A stretch of 64,000 nucleotides of DNA from Sphingomonas faeni (GTDB lineage: Bacteria; Pseudomonadota; Alphaproteobacteria; Sphingomonadales; Sphingomonadaceae). The stretch is taken from NCBI RefSeq assembly GCF_003053745.1, contig NZ_QAYE01000002.1, positions 367,516-431,515 of the forward strand, read 5' to 3'. The notes beneath the pieces were generated by a model, which was not told the origin of the DNA, did no database searches, and saw only the letters and a list, made by a program, of their open reading frames with translations. A program made the translations under genes and the position numbers. Below are positions 1 through 6,824 of the stretch, in pieces (the first letter of the stretch is position 1; the number at the start of each line of letters is the position of its first letter).

Positions 1-762
1 AGCCCCATTGCGGCTAGACTCGGAGGCCTTCCGCTGGAGCCCGAGAAGTCGACCAATTTTTCGGTGGGCACGGTGATCCGCGCCGGCAGGTTCGAGCTGA
101 CGGTCGATGCCTACCGCATCCGCATCCGCAACCAGATCGGACTGTCGGAGAACCTTGCCGCAGCGGGCAATCCGCAGGTCGCGGCCCTGCTGTCGCCGTT
201 CAACGTCAGCGCCGCGCGGTTCTTCGTCAACGGCATCGCCTCGACCACAAAGGGCATCGACGCGGTCGCGCATTACCGGCTGCCGACCGATGCTGCCGGG
301 ACGTTCGACCTGACGATCGCCGGTAACGTCAACGATGTGAACGTGACGCGCGTGCCGACATCGACCTCGGCGCTTAACCCGGCACCGACGCTGTTCGCCC
401 GCAACCGCATCGAGTCGCTCGAGAACGGTACGCCGGGCGAGAAGGTGACTGGGTCGATCGACTGGTCGCTCGACCAGCTCGGCGCACTGGCCCGCGTCAC
501 CTATTATGGCGACGTGACGCAGCCCGGCACGACGGCGGCCGGCGACGTGCATAGCGGTAAGCACCTGATCACCGATCTCGAACTTCGTTACCAGGCGAAG
601 AAGGGCGCGCAGATCGGGCTCGGCGTCAGCAACCTGTTCGACGTCTATCCCGACGCGACGAGCATCGCGAACAACCCGACCGGGGTGATCGGCTACCCGT
701 ATTACTCGCCGTTCGGGTTCAACGGCCGCTACGTCTACGCACGCGCCGGCCTGAGCTGGTGA
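1..762 (+). CDS. TonB-dependent receptor, C-terminal part (5' end outside window)
   Basis: The open frame is already running at base 1 and ends with TGA at 760-762, so only the last 253 or so residues are present. Outer-membrane beta-barrel features are visible: alternating aromatic and polar strands, the segment LGVSNLFDVYPD near the C-terminus, which is the usual 'NLFD' strand of TonB receptors, and a final ...YARAGLSW that ends in an aromatic residue as these barrels do. The plug domain and TonB box are upstream of the window. It would import an unknown ligand across the outer membrane using TonB energy. An internal ATG at 64 is not the true start because the barrel sequence continues upstream of it. 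Confidence 0.88.
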   Translation, partial: SPIAARLGGLPLEPEKSTNFSVGTVIRAGRFELTVDAYRIRIRNQIGLSENLAAAGNPQVAALLSPFNVSAARFFVNGIASTTKGIDAVAHYRLPTDAAGTFDLTIAGNVNDVNVTRVPTSTSALNPAPTLFARNRIESLENGTPGEKVTGSIDWSLDQLGALARVTYYGDVTQPGTTAAGDVHSGKHLITDLELRYQAKKGAQIGLGVSNLFDVYPDATSIANNPTGVIGYPYYSPFGFNGRYVYARAGLSW

Positions 763-884
763 TTAAATCATAGTCTTACGATAGGGTATTGCGTTCGGCG
801 GCATCGCTGGTTAGCTTTCGGTTCCAGGATCGATTTCGCGCATTGCGGTCGTAATTCTGCACTAGTCATCACGGAGACCATTCG

Positions 885-1103
885 ATGAAGAAGATCACGA
901 TCGTGCCAATGATTGCAGTCCTGGCACTTGGCCTCGCCGCCTGCACGAAGCCCGCAGCGACCGAGAACGTTACCGACATTCAGTCGAACACGGTCGTCGA
1001 AGAGTCGGACGCGAATCTTTCCGCGGTAGATGGTATCGAGACGAGCAACTCCACCGATCTCGAGAACTCGGTCGATTCGAATTCGAGCGGCAACGCGCTC
1101 TGA
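885..1103 (+). CDS. Small exported lipoprotein of unknown function
   Basis: A 72-residue protein starts at ATG 885 behind GGAG. Residues 1-20 form a lipoprotein signal peptide (basic MKK, hydrophobic core, lipobox LGLAAC), so Cys20 would be lipidated. The mature part is short, acidic and rich in Asn, Ser, Asp and Glu, with no recognisable domain. It stands alone between the end of a TonB receptor gene and a clear rho-independent terminator at 1165-1207, which supports a separate short transcript. Function is unknown. Small lipoproteins of this kind are common in sphingomonads. Confidence 0.72.
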   Translation: MKKITIVPMIAVLALGLAACTKPAATENVTDIQSNTVVEESDANLSAVDGIETSNSTDLENSVDSNSSGNAL

Positions 1104-1164
1104 TCACGACTTGAAATGTAACCGACGACTTGGTTCCGTAATCGAACCATCTGTTGGAAAACTC

Positions 1165-1207
1165 AAAAGGCGACGTACTTCCCATTTTAGGGAATGCGTC
1201 GCCTTTT
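1165..1207 (+). terminator. Rho-independent terminator after the lipoprotein gene
   Basis: Perfect 11-bp outer arms AAAAGGCGACG and CGTCGCCTTTT, with an inner TTCCC/GGGAA stem around a short A/T loop. The 3' arm ends in TTTT. It lies about 60 bases after the lipoprotein stop codon. Confidence 0.85.
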
Positions 1208-1477
1208 GTATTTCGAACGATCGAAGTACGTTTTCGAGTCGATGCATTTCGGCGCAATTTATACTCTGCTCACCGATCGTGGTGAATAACTCTATTCCCA
1301 TTTGATAAGTGGGTATTACAACGGGGCAACGTCAAGGCGAAGTGAAGCTCCCTAGACGGAAACTCGTGGTCCAGCGGATCCCCTCTGCTGGGCCACCATT
1401 TTTGAGCGCGAGCTCTGGAAGAGTTCGCGGCCTGCCGGCATCTGACAGGGACCGTACTCACGAGTATTCGCTATTAG
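1208..1477. other. Intergenic region with no convincing gene
   Basis: Between the lipoprotein terminator and the stop codon of the DedA gene there are about 270 bases. The short open frames here have no ribosome binding site or recognisable protein. The only clear element is the hairpin with a T-run at 1367-1403. Confidence 0.5.
1367..1403 (+). terminator. Orphan terminator-like hairpin followed by T-run
   Basis: Arms TGGTCCAGC (1367-1375) and GCTGGGCCA (1387-1395), with one G-T wobble, enclose an 11-base loop. CCATTTTT follows, so the hairpin points to the + strand. No + strand gene lies just upstream, so it may end an unannotated RNA or be a leftover. On the minus strand it would sit after DedA but lacks a T-run there. 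Confidence 0.45.
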
Positions 1478-2062
1478 TCAGCTGGTCTTCGGTACCGCGT
1501 TGGATCGACGTCCGCGCCAATAACGGATCGCGGTCATCACCACCGCGACAACGACTGCGAGGATCGCAACGCCGGCCAGCTTGTGCCTCGGCATGATGCT
1601 GTGGACCGCGTCGAGCAGCGTATCCCCGAACAGATAGCCGATGCCGGTGAACATCACGCCCCAGACCGCCGCGGAGATCGCATTGAGCATCATGAACGTG
1701 CGCGCGGGGACGTGCGACGTGCCGATAGCTATGGGGCTGATCGTCCGCAGACCGTAGAGAAAGCGGAAGCCAAGGATGAAGACGGTCGGGTGGCGTTCCA
1801 GCGTATCGAGTGCCTTGGCGAAGGCCGGCTTGGCGGCGATCTTGCGGACGCGGGCGGTGTCGCGGTAACGACGCCCGGCGAGGAAGAAGAGCTGGTCCGC
1901 GGCGAACGATCCCGCGACTGCCGCGGCGGCACTACCCCAGAGCGGCAGCAGGTTCTGATGCGCCAGCACGCCGCCGGTCACGACCGCGGTTTCGCCTTCG
2001 AGCCCCGCACCCAGGAATATCGCGGCGAGGCCGTATTGGGCGATGAGCGTTTCGATCGACAT
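1478..2062 (-). CDS. DedA family (VTT domain) inner-membrane protein
   Basis: A 194-residue protein with several hydrophobic helices. The N-terminal half carries DedA/SNARE-associated features: an ...GAGLEGETAVVTGG... stretch near residues 18-31, and FRFLYGLRTISPIAIG near residues 99-114, which matches the conserved F-x-R-x(3)-G-x-R segment. The C-terminal helix ends in a basic tail (RYWRGRRSN). Proteins of this superfamily act in membrane phospholipid homeostasis, some as lipid scramblases; the substrate here cannot be told from sequence. It is transcribed alone, tail to tail with the lipoprotein region. Confidence 0.85.
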   Translation of the reverse strand: MSIETLIAQYGLAAIFLGAGLEGETAVVTGGVLAHQNLLPLWGSAAAAVAGSFAADQLFFLAGRRYRDTARVRKIAAKPAFAKALDTLERHPTVFILGFRFLYGLRTISPIAIGTSHVPARTFMMLNAISAAVWGVMFTGIGYLFGDTLLDAVHSIMPRHKLAGVAILAVVVAVVMTAIRYWRGRRSNAVPKTS

Positions 2063-2148
2063 CGCTCGCCCTTGCCGCAGCGCGGAGTTCTCCGCCAGTA
2101 TGATTTATCCGCCTCGCTGCAGGCGGTTATCGACCGGACGATGGGCTT

Positions 2149-2649
2149 CTACCGACCGAGATAATCCATCTTGCCGATCGGTACACCGCGCATCCGCAAC
2201 AGCGCGTAGGCGGTCGTGATGTGGAAATAGAAATTGGGCAGCACGAACCCGAGCACATAGCTCTGCCCCGTAAAGTCCAACGTCCGGCTGGGCGTGACGA
2301 TCGTGACGACAGCATCTTCCTTGCCGTCGATCGCGTCGCGCGGGACGCCATCCAGGAACGCAACCGTTGCGGCGATGCGCTGCTGGAGCGCTGTGAAACT
2401 CGTCTCGTCGTCGGCCATCGCGATCGTCGGGACGCCGCCAAGCCGGACCATCGCGCCCTTGGCCGTATCGCTCGCCCGCTGGACCTGAGCGGTCAGCGGC
2501 GCCATGTCGGCGATCAGTCGCGTGCCAAGCATGTCCGCCTCGGCGATGCCGTGCTCCTGTGCATAGGCTTCGCCCGATTTCAGGATCGCCGAAAGACTGG
2601 CGAAACCGCGGCGAAACGCGGGGACGGTGAGGTCATAGAGCTGGGTCAT
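2149..2649 (-). CDS. DUF1993 domain protein
   Basis: A 166-residue soluble protein. ATG at 2649 gives MTQLYDLTVPAFRRG, the usual beginning of DUF1993 proteins, so the longer open frame upstream is rejected. The family is predicted to be an all-helical fold of the DinB/YfiT type; conserved blocks seen here include a central ...ADMAPLTAQVQRASDTAKG... helix and the C-terminal ...NFYFHITTAYALLRMRGV... segment. Function is unknown. It lies 22 bases downstream of the DNA glycosylase gene on the same strand and is probably co-transcribed with it. Confidence 0.82.
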   Translation of the reverse strand: MTQLYDLTVPAFRRGFASLSAILKSGEAYAQEHGIAEADMLGTRLIADMAPLTAQVQRASDTAKGAMVRLGGVPTIAMADDETSFTALQQRIAATVAFLDGVPRDAIDGKEDAVVTIVTPSRTLDFTGQSYVLGFVLPNFYFHITTAYALLRMRGVPIGKMDYLGR

Positions 2650-2671
2650 GAACGCAGGCGTAGGCGCGCAA

Positions 2672-3175
2672 TCATGTCCGGTCGAGGAGGAACGCGGCAA
2701 GCTGGTTCCAGGCAGGCTGCTTTGCCGCGACGCCAATCGTATGCAGCGGGCTGCTGGAAGGAAGCGCGACGACGCTCGGTCCAGCATAGTTTGGTCCGAG
2801 CAGCTTCATGCCCTGCTTGAGCGCGGTGCCGCCGTTGAAGGCGATCGCACGAAGCTTCGGCAATCGTCCGATGAGCGCGACGATGTCGTTGCCTTCCACA
2901 TCGAGGATCGCCGCGTCGCTGCTTCCACTTCGCCGCGCCGAGCTGATCACGTCCCACAGCGCCACGCCGTACGCACGCAACGCCGCCAGCCGATCCACAT
3001 AGTCGAGCGTCGCGAGATCGCGTCCGACGACCGGCGATATAAGTTGCCAGAACTGGTTCTGCGGGTGCGCATAATAACGCTGCGCGGCGAGCGAGCGGTC
3101 GCCCGGCAGGCTGCCCAGAACCAGAACCCGCGCTTCAGAATTGAAAACCGGCGGAAACGAGTGCTTGAGCGACAT
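2672..3175 (-). CDS. DNA-deoxyinosine (hypoxanthine) glycosylase, UDG superfamily family 6
   Basis: A 167-residue protein. It has the family-6 motif 1 VLGSLPGDRSL (residues about 19-29), followed by RYYAHPQNQFW (about 33-43), both hallmarks of hypoxanthine-DNA glycosylases. A motif-2-like LPSSSPLHT lies near residues 138-146. These enzymes excise deaminated adenine (hypoxanthine) from DNA to start base excision repair. The length matches the family. It heads a two-gene minus-strand unit with the DUF1993 protein and is divergent from the KaiC-like gene. A G/T-mismatch (Mug-type) glycosylase is the alternative, but the YYAHPQNQFW block favours family 6. Confidence 0.85.
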   Translation of the reverse strand: MSLKHSFPPVFNSEARVLVLGSLPGDRSLAAQRYYAHPQNQFWQLISPVVGRDLATLDYVDRLAALRAYGVALWDVISSARRSGSSDAAILDVEGNDIVALIGRLPKLRAIAFNGGTALKQGMKLLGPNYAGPSVVALPSSSPLHTIGVAAKQPAWNQLAAFLLDRT

Positions 3176-3271
3176 TAAGTTCCTCGGAGTGGCGCGACCG
3201 TAAGGCTATGCGATACGCCGGTTATAACCTAGAACGAGAACATATGGTCGCACCATGCGCGGTACGATCAC

Positions 3272-3279
3272 AGGAAGGA
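3272..3279 (+). promoter_or_regulatory. Ribosome binding site that fixes the TTG start of the KaiC-like gene
   Basis: AGGAAGGA lies seven bases before TTG at 3287. No ATG in this frame is nearby, so TTG is taken as the start. Confidence 0.7.
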
Positions 3280-3286
3280 CTGCCAC

Positions 3287-4798
3287 TTGGCACTGAACGG
3301 ACAATTACCGGCGCTCGCACGGACCGGTATCGACGGGCTCGACGACATTCTGAATGGGGGGCTGACGCCGGATCGGATGTACCTGGTCGAGGGTACGCCT
3401 GGCACGGGCAAGACGACGCTGGGGCTCGGCTTCCTGCTCACGGGCGCATCGGTCGGCGAGGCAGGGCTGTACATCACGCTGGCCGAGACCGAAGTCGAGT
3501 TGCGCGCAGTGGCGCAGACGCACGGCTGGTCGCTGGATTCGCTGTCGCTGTTCGAGATGGTCCCGGCCGACGGTTTTGGCGAGGATCACGAGCAGACGTT
3601 GCTACACCCTAGCGAGGTCGAGCTCGGCGAGACGATCCGGGACGTGATGGCGAAGGTCGACGAGCTTCGCCCCAAACGCGTGGTGATCGACAGCCTGTCC
3701 GAGCTGCGACTGCTGGCACAGAGCCCGATCCGCTATCGCCGCCAGATCCTCGCGCTCAAGCACTTCTTCTCGACGCGCGCCTGTACCGTGCTGTTCCTCG
3801 ACGACAAGAGCGGGTCGGGCAGTGATCTCCAGTTGCACAGCATCGCGCACGGTGTGATTTCGCTCGAACAAACCTTGTCCGGGTTCGGCGCGCAACGTCG
3901 TCGCATGCATGTCGTGAAGATGCGCGGCGTACGGTATCGCGGTGGCTATCACGACTTCGAGATCGAACGCGGCGGGTTGTGCGTGTATCCGCGCCTGATC
4001 GCGTCCGAACACGTCATGAAATATTCGGACGATGCCGTATCGACCGGGTCGACCGAACTCGACACGCTGCTGGGCGGTGGGCTCATCCCCGGCACCGCGA
4101 CGTTGCTGACTGGGCCGGCCGGTGTCGGGAAGACGACGGCATCGGTGCAGTCGATGATCGCAGCACTGAAGCGTGGCGATCGGGCTGCGTATTTCCTGTT
4201 CGACGAGCGCTTGCCGACGTTGCTGAAGCGGAGCGCGTCGCTTGGTATGGACCTGATGCCGTTCGTCGAAAACGGGCAGCTCGAACTCCGGGCGATCGAT
4301 CCAGCCGAGATGTCGCCGGGCGAGTTCTCCGGTGCGGTGCGGGCGGCAGTCGAACAGCACGGCGCGAAGATCGTCGTGATCGACAGCCTGAACGCGTATC
4401 TTCAGGCGATGCCGAACGAGCAGTTCCTGATCCTCCAGATGCACGAGATGCTGACGTATCTCGGTCAGAAGGGGATCGTGAGCCTGCTGATCCTCGGCCT
4501 GCACGGGATCACCGGCGACGTTCGCTCGGATGTCGACCTCAGTTATCTGTCCGATACGATCGTCCAGCTTCGCTATTTCGAGGCACACGGCGAAGTCCGG
4601 CAGGCGATTTCGGTGATCAAGACGCGCACCGCACGGCACGAACGGACGATCCGGGAGTTTCAGATCGGTAGCAACGGATTGCTAGTCGGCGAGCCCCTTC
4701 GCGAATTCCAGGGCGTGCTGACGGGTGTTCCGACATTCTCGGGCGAAGGAAAGACGTTGATGGCCAGCCGGATGGGGATCCAGGATATTCGCGGCTGA
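3287..4798 (+). CDS. Double-domain KaiC-like ATPase
   Basis: 503 residues with two tandem RecA/KaiC domains. Domain 1 has Walker A GTPGTGKTT at residues 36-44 and Walker B RVVIDSLSE. Domain 2 has Walker A GPAGVGKTT near residues 277-285 and Walker B KIVVIDSLNA. The C-terminal part, SDTIVQLRYFEAHGE and IREFQIGSNG, closely follows the cyanobacterial KaiC CII domain. By eye, the KaiC phosphosite pair S431/T432 corresponds to Ser419-Tyr420 here. The stop codon is one base before the start of a hybrid sensor kinase, so the two are almost certainly co-transcribed. Non-cyanobacterial KaiC proteins act with histidine kinases in timing, light or stress signalling. No kaiA or kaiB is in view. Start is TTG with a good ribosome binding site. 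Confidence 0.9.
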   Translation: MALNGQLPALARTGIDGLDDILNGGLTPDRMYLVEGTPGTGKTTLGLGFLLTGASVGEAGLYITLAETEVELRAVAQTHGWSLDSLSLFEMVPADGFGEDHEQTLLHPSEVELGETIRDVMAKVDELRPKRVVIDSLSELRLLAQSPIRYRRQILALKHFFSTRACTVLFLDDKSGSGSDLQLHSIAHGVISLEQTLSGFGAQRRRMHVVKMRGVRYRGGYHDFEIERGGLCVYPRLIASEHVMKYSDDAVSTGSTELDTLLGGGLIPGTATLLTGPAGVGKTTASVQSMIAALKRGDRAAYFLFDERLPTLLKRSASLGMDLMPFVENGQLELRAIDPAEMSPGEFSGAVRAAVEQHGAKIVVIDSLNAYLQAMPNEQFLILQMHEMLTYLGQKGIVSLLILGLHGITGDVRSDVDLSYLSDTIVQLRYFEAHGEVRQAISVIKTRTARHERTIREFQIGSNGLLVGEPLREFQGVLTGVPTFSGEGKTLMASRMGIQDIRG

Positions 4799-4799
4799 T

Positions 4800-6779
4800 A
4801 TGGACGATCGCGTCCTGATCCTGGCGCCGCGTGGGCGCGATGCGGCGATCGCATCCGACCTGCTTGGCCGCAACGACATCGTCGCCTTCGTCTGTCGCGA
4901 CCAGGCTGAGTTGCTCGTCGAACTGGCAAAGGGGGCCGGGGCAGTCATGCTTACCGAGGAAGCCCTGATCACCGAGGAGGTCGCGTCGCTCGCGGGATGG
5001 GTGGCGGCGCAACCCAATTGGGCCGATATCCAGTTCGTCGTACTTGCGAATGGGACGCGGACGCCGCGCAGTGCACGCGCCACGCAGCGGCTCGCCGATC
5101 TCGGCAATGTCCTGTTGCTCGAACGACCGCTGCACGCCGAGGCGATGCTGGGCGCGATCCGGTCGGCGCTCACGGCGCGGCGGCGACAGTATGAGTTGCG
5201 TGATATCGCGGTGACGCTCGAACGCGCGGTGCTGGACCGGACCAGCGAGTTGCGATCGGCCCGCGAGAGCCTGGAGATCGCGCTCGAAGCCGCCGGCATG
5301 GGAAGCTGGGACATTGATCTGACGACCGGCGAGTCCCGACGGACCCTGCGGCACGATGCGATCTATGGCTATCCGGAAGGCCGACCTGACTGGACCATGG
5401 AAACGTTCCTGAGCCATATCGACGTGAAGCAACGCGGTATCGTCACGCGCGCGATGACCGAGGCGACCCGAACCGGCGTTATCGACGTCGAGTACCGCAT
5501 CGATGCGGCCGACGGTGCGTCACGGTGGCTCGTTGCCAAGGGACGCGTCCAGTATGACGACGCGGGCAAGGCGGCGCGGATGACCGGCGTGGTCTCCGAC
5601 GTCACCGATCGCAAGGAGGCCGACGCGCAGCTCGCGCAGGCGCAGAAGATGGACGCGATCGGCCAGCTGACCGGCGGTGTCGCGCACGATTTCAACAATC
5701 TCCTGACGCCGATCGTCGGCAGCCTCGACCTGCTCCGCCGGCGGCACAAGGACGACGAGCGTACGCAGCGGATGATCGGCGGCGCGTTGCAGGCGGCGGA
5801 GCGGGCCGCGACGTTGACCCAGCGACTGCTCGCGTTCGCGCGGCGGCAGGCGCTGCAACCGCGCGCCGTCGATATCGGCGCGCTGATCGATGGGTTGGTC
5901 GACCTGATGCGACGCTCGCTCGGGCCATCGATCGCGGTGACGCTTGAGATTCCGCGGCACCTGTCGTCCGCCCGCGTCGATCCGAACCAACTCGAACTCG
6001 CGCTGCTCAATCTCGCGATCAACGCGCGCGACGCGATGCCTGGTGGCGGCAAACTCACTCTCACGGTCAGCGAGGTCGTCGTCGACGATCGAAACGTAGT
6101 CGGCCTGGCGCCGGACCGCTACGTCCGGATCGCGGCGATCGATACCGGCGTCGGCATGGACCGCGCCACGCTGGCCCGGGCGACCGAACCGTTCTTCTCG
6201 ACCAAGGGCGTCGGCAAGGGGACCGGGCTGGGGCTGTCGATGGTCCACGGCCTCGCTGCGCAGTCGGGCGGCACGCTCCGCCTGACGAGCGAACCCGGTT
6301 CCGGCACGACGGTCGAACTCTGGCTGCCGGCAACCGAGGAAGCGGCGACCGAGACGGTCGAGAATACCGCGGAGCCGGTCATCGCGCGGCGTGCGGCAAA
6401 GGTTTTGCTTGTCGACGACGAGGACCTGGTACGCGCCGCGACCGCCGACATGCTGCGCGACATCGGCTATGTCGTGGTCGAGGTCCCCTCCGCCAGCCAG
6501 GCGCTGTCGGCGATCCGATCCGGCGTCGATGCGGATATATTGGTCAGCGATTATCTGATGCCGGGCATGACCGGCGGGCAGCTCATCACCGAACTCTGGT
6601 CATCGGGTAATCGCATCCCGGCTTTGCTGGTGACCGGCTATGCCGCGGCAGGCGAGGACGTACCCGAGGGCGTCACCCGTCTGTCGAAGCCGTTCCGCCA
6701 GACCGATCTCGCCGCGCGGGTCGACGAACTGCTGCGCCAGTCGCCACCGGGCCGCCCGAAGCTGCGCGCGGTCGAGTGA
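4800..6779 (+). CDS. Hybrid sensor histidine kinase (pseudo-receiver, PAS, HisKA, HATPase, receiver)
   Basis: 659 residues with no membrane segment, so it should be cytoplasmic. Order of domains: residues 1-125 look like a degenerate receiver; a coiled linker covers 125-155; a PAS fold with PAC-like end (VVSDVTDRKEA) covers about 150-275; the HisKA box GGVAHDFNNLL has His296; the ATPase N and G boxes appear as NLAINARDAMPGG, DTGVGMD and GKGTGLGLSMVHG; a C-terminal receiver has DDEDLV and phospho-acceptor Asp584 in LVSDYLMPGMTG. Such kinases pass phosphate from His to the attached receiver. The gene follows the KaiC-like ATPase by one base, so the kinase is a likely signalling partner. No separate response regulator is adjacent. 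Confidence 0.92.
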   Translation: MDDRVLILAPRGRDAAIASDLLGRNDIVAFVCRDQAELLVELAKGAGAVMLTEEALITEEVASLAGWVAAQPNWADIQFVVLANGTRTPRSARATQRLADLGNVLLLERPLHAEAMLGAIRSALTARRRQYELRDIAVTLERAVLDRTSELRSARESLEIALEAAGMGSWDIDLTTGESRRTLRHDAIYGYPEGRPDWTMETFLSHIDVKQRGIVTRAMTEATRTGVIDVEYRIDAADGASRWLVAKGRVQYDDAGKAARMTGVVSDVTDRKEADAQLAQAQKMDAIGQLTGGVAHDFNNLLTPIVGSLDLLRRRHKDDERTQRMIGGALQAAERAATLTQRLLAFARRQALQPRAVDIGALIDGLVDLMRRSLGPSIAVTLEIPRHLSSARVDPNQLELALLNLAINARDAMPGGGKLTLTVSEVVVDDRNVVGLAPDRYVRIAAIDTGVGMDRATLARATEPFFSTKGVGKGTGLGLSMVHGLAAQSGGTLRLTSEPGSGTTVELWLPATEEAATETVENTAEPVIARRAAKVLLVDDEDLVRAATADMLRDIGYVVVEVPSASQALSAIRSGVDADILVSDYLMPGMTGGQLITELWSSGNRIPALLVTGYAAAGEDVPEGVTRLSKPFRQTDLAARVDELLRQSPPGRPKLRAVE

Positions 6780-6780
6780 G

Positions 6781-6811
6781 ATCGGACCGGGCGAATGCCG
6801 CCCGGTCCGAT
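6781..6811. terminator. Bidirectional terminator hairpin
   Basis: Perfect 13-bp arms ATCGGACCGGGCG and CGCCCGGTCCGAT enclose a 5-base loop. It sits between the convergent ends of the sensor kinase and the TonB receptor genes, so it probably ends transcription from both sides. The following T-run is weak. Confidence 0.75.
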
Positions 6812-6824
6812 ATCCTTCCTAGGT

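Noticed and set aside
1367..1403. tRNA or tmRNA 3' end because of the CCA before the T-run
   Set aside because: Counting back from CCA gives no paired T-stem and no TTCRANNC loop. It is better read as a plain hairpin with a T-run.
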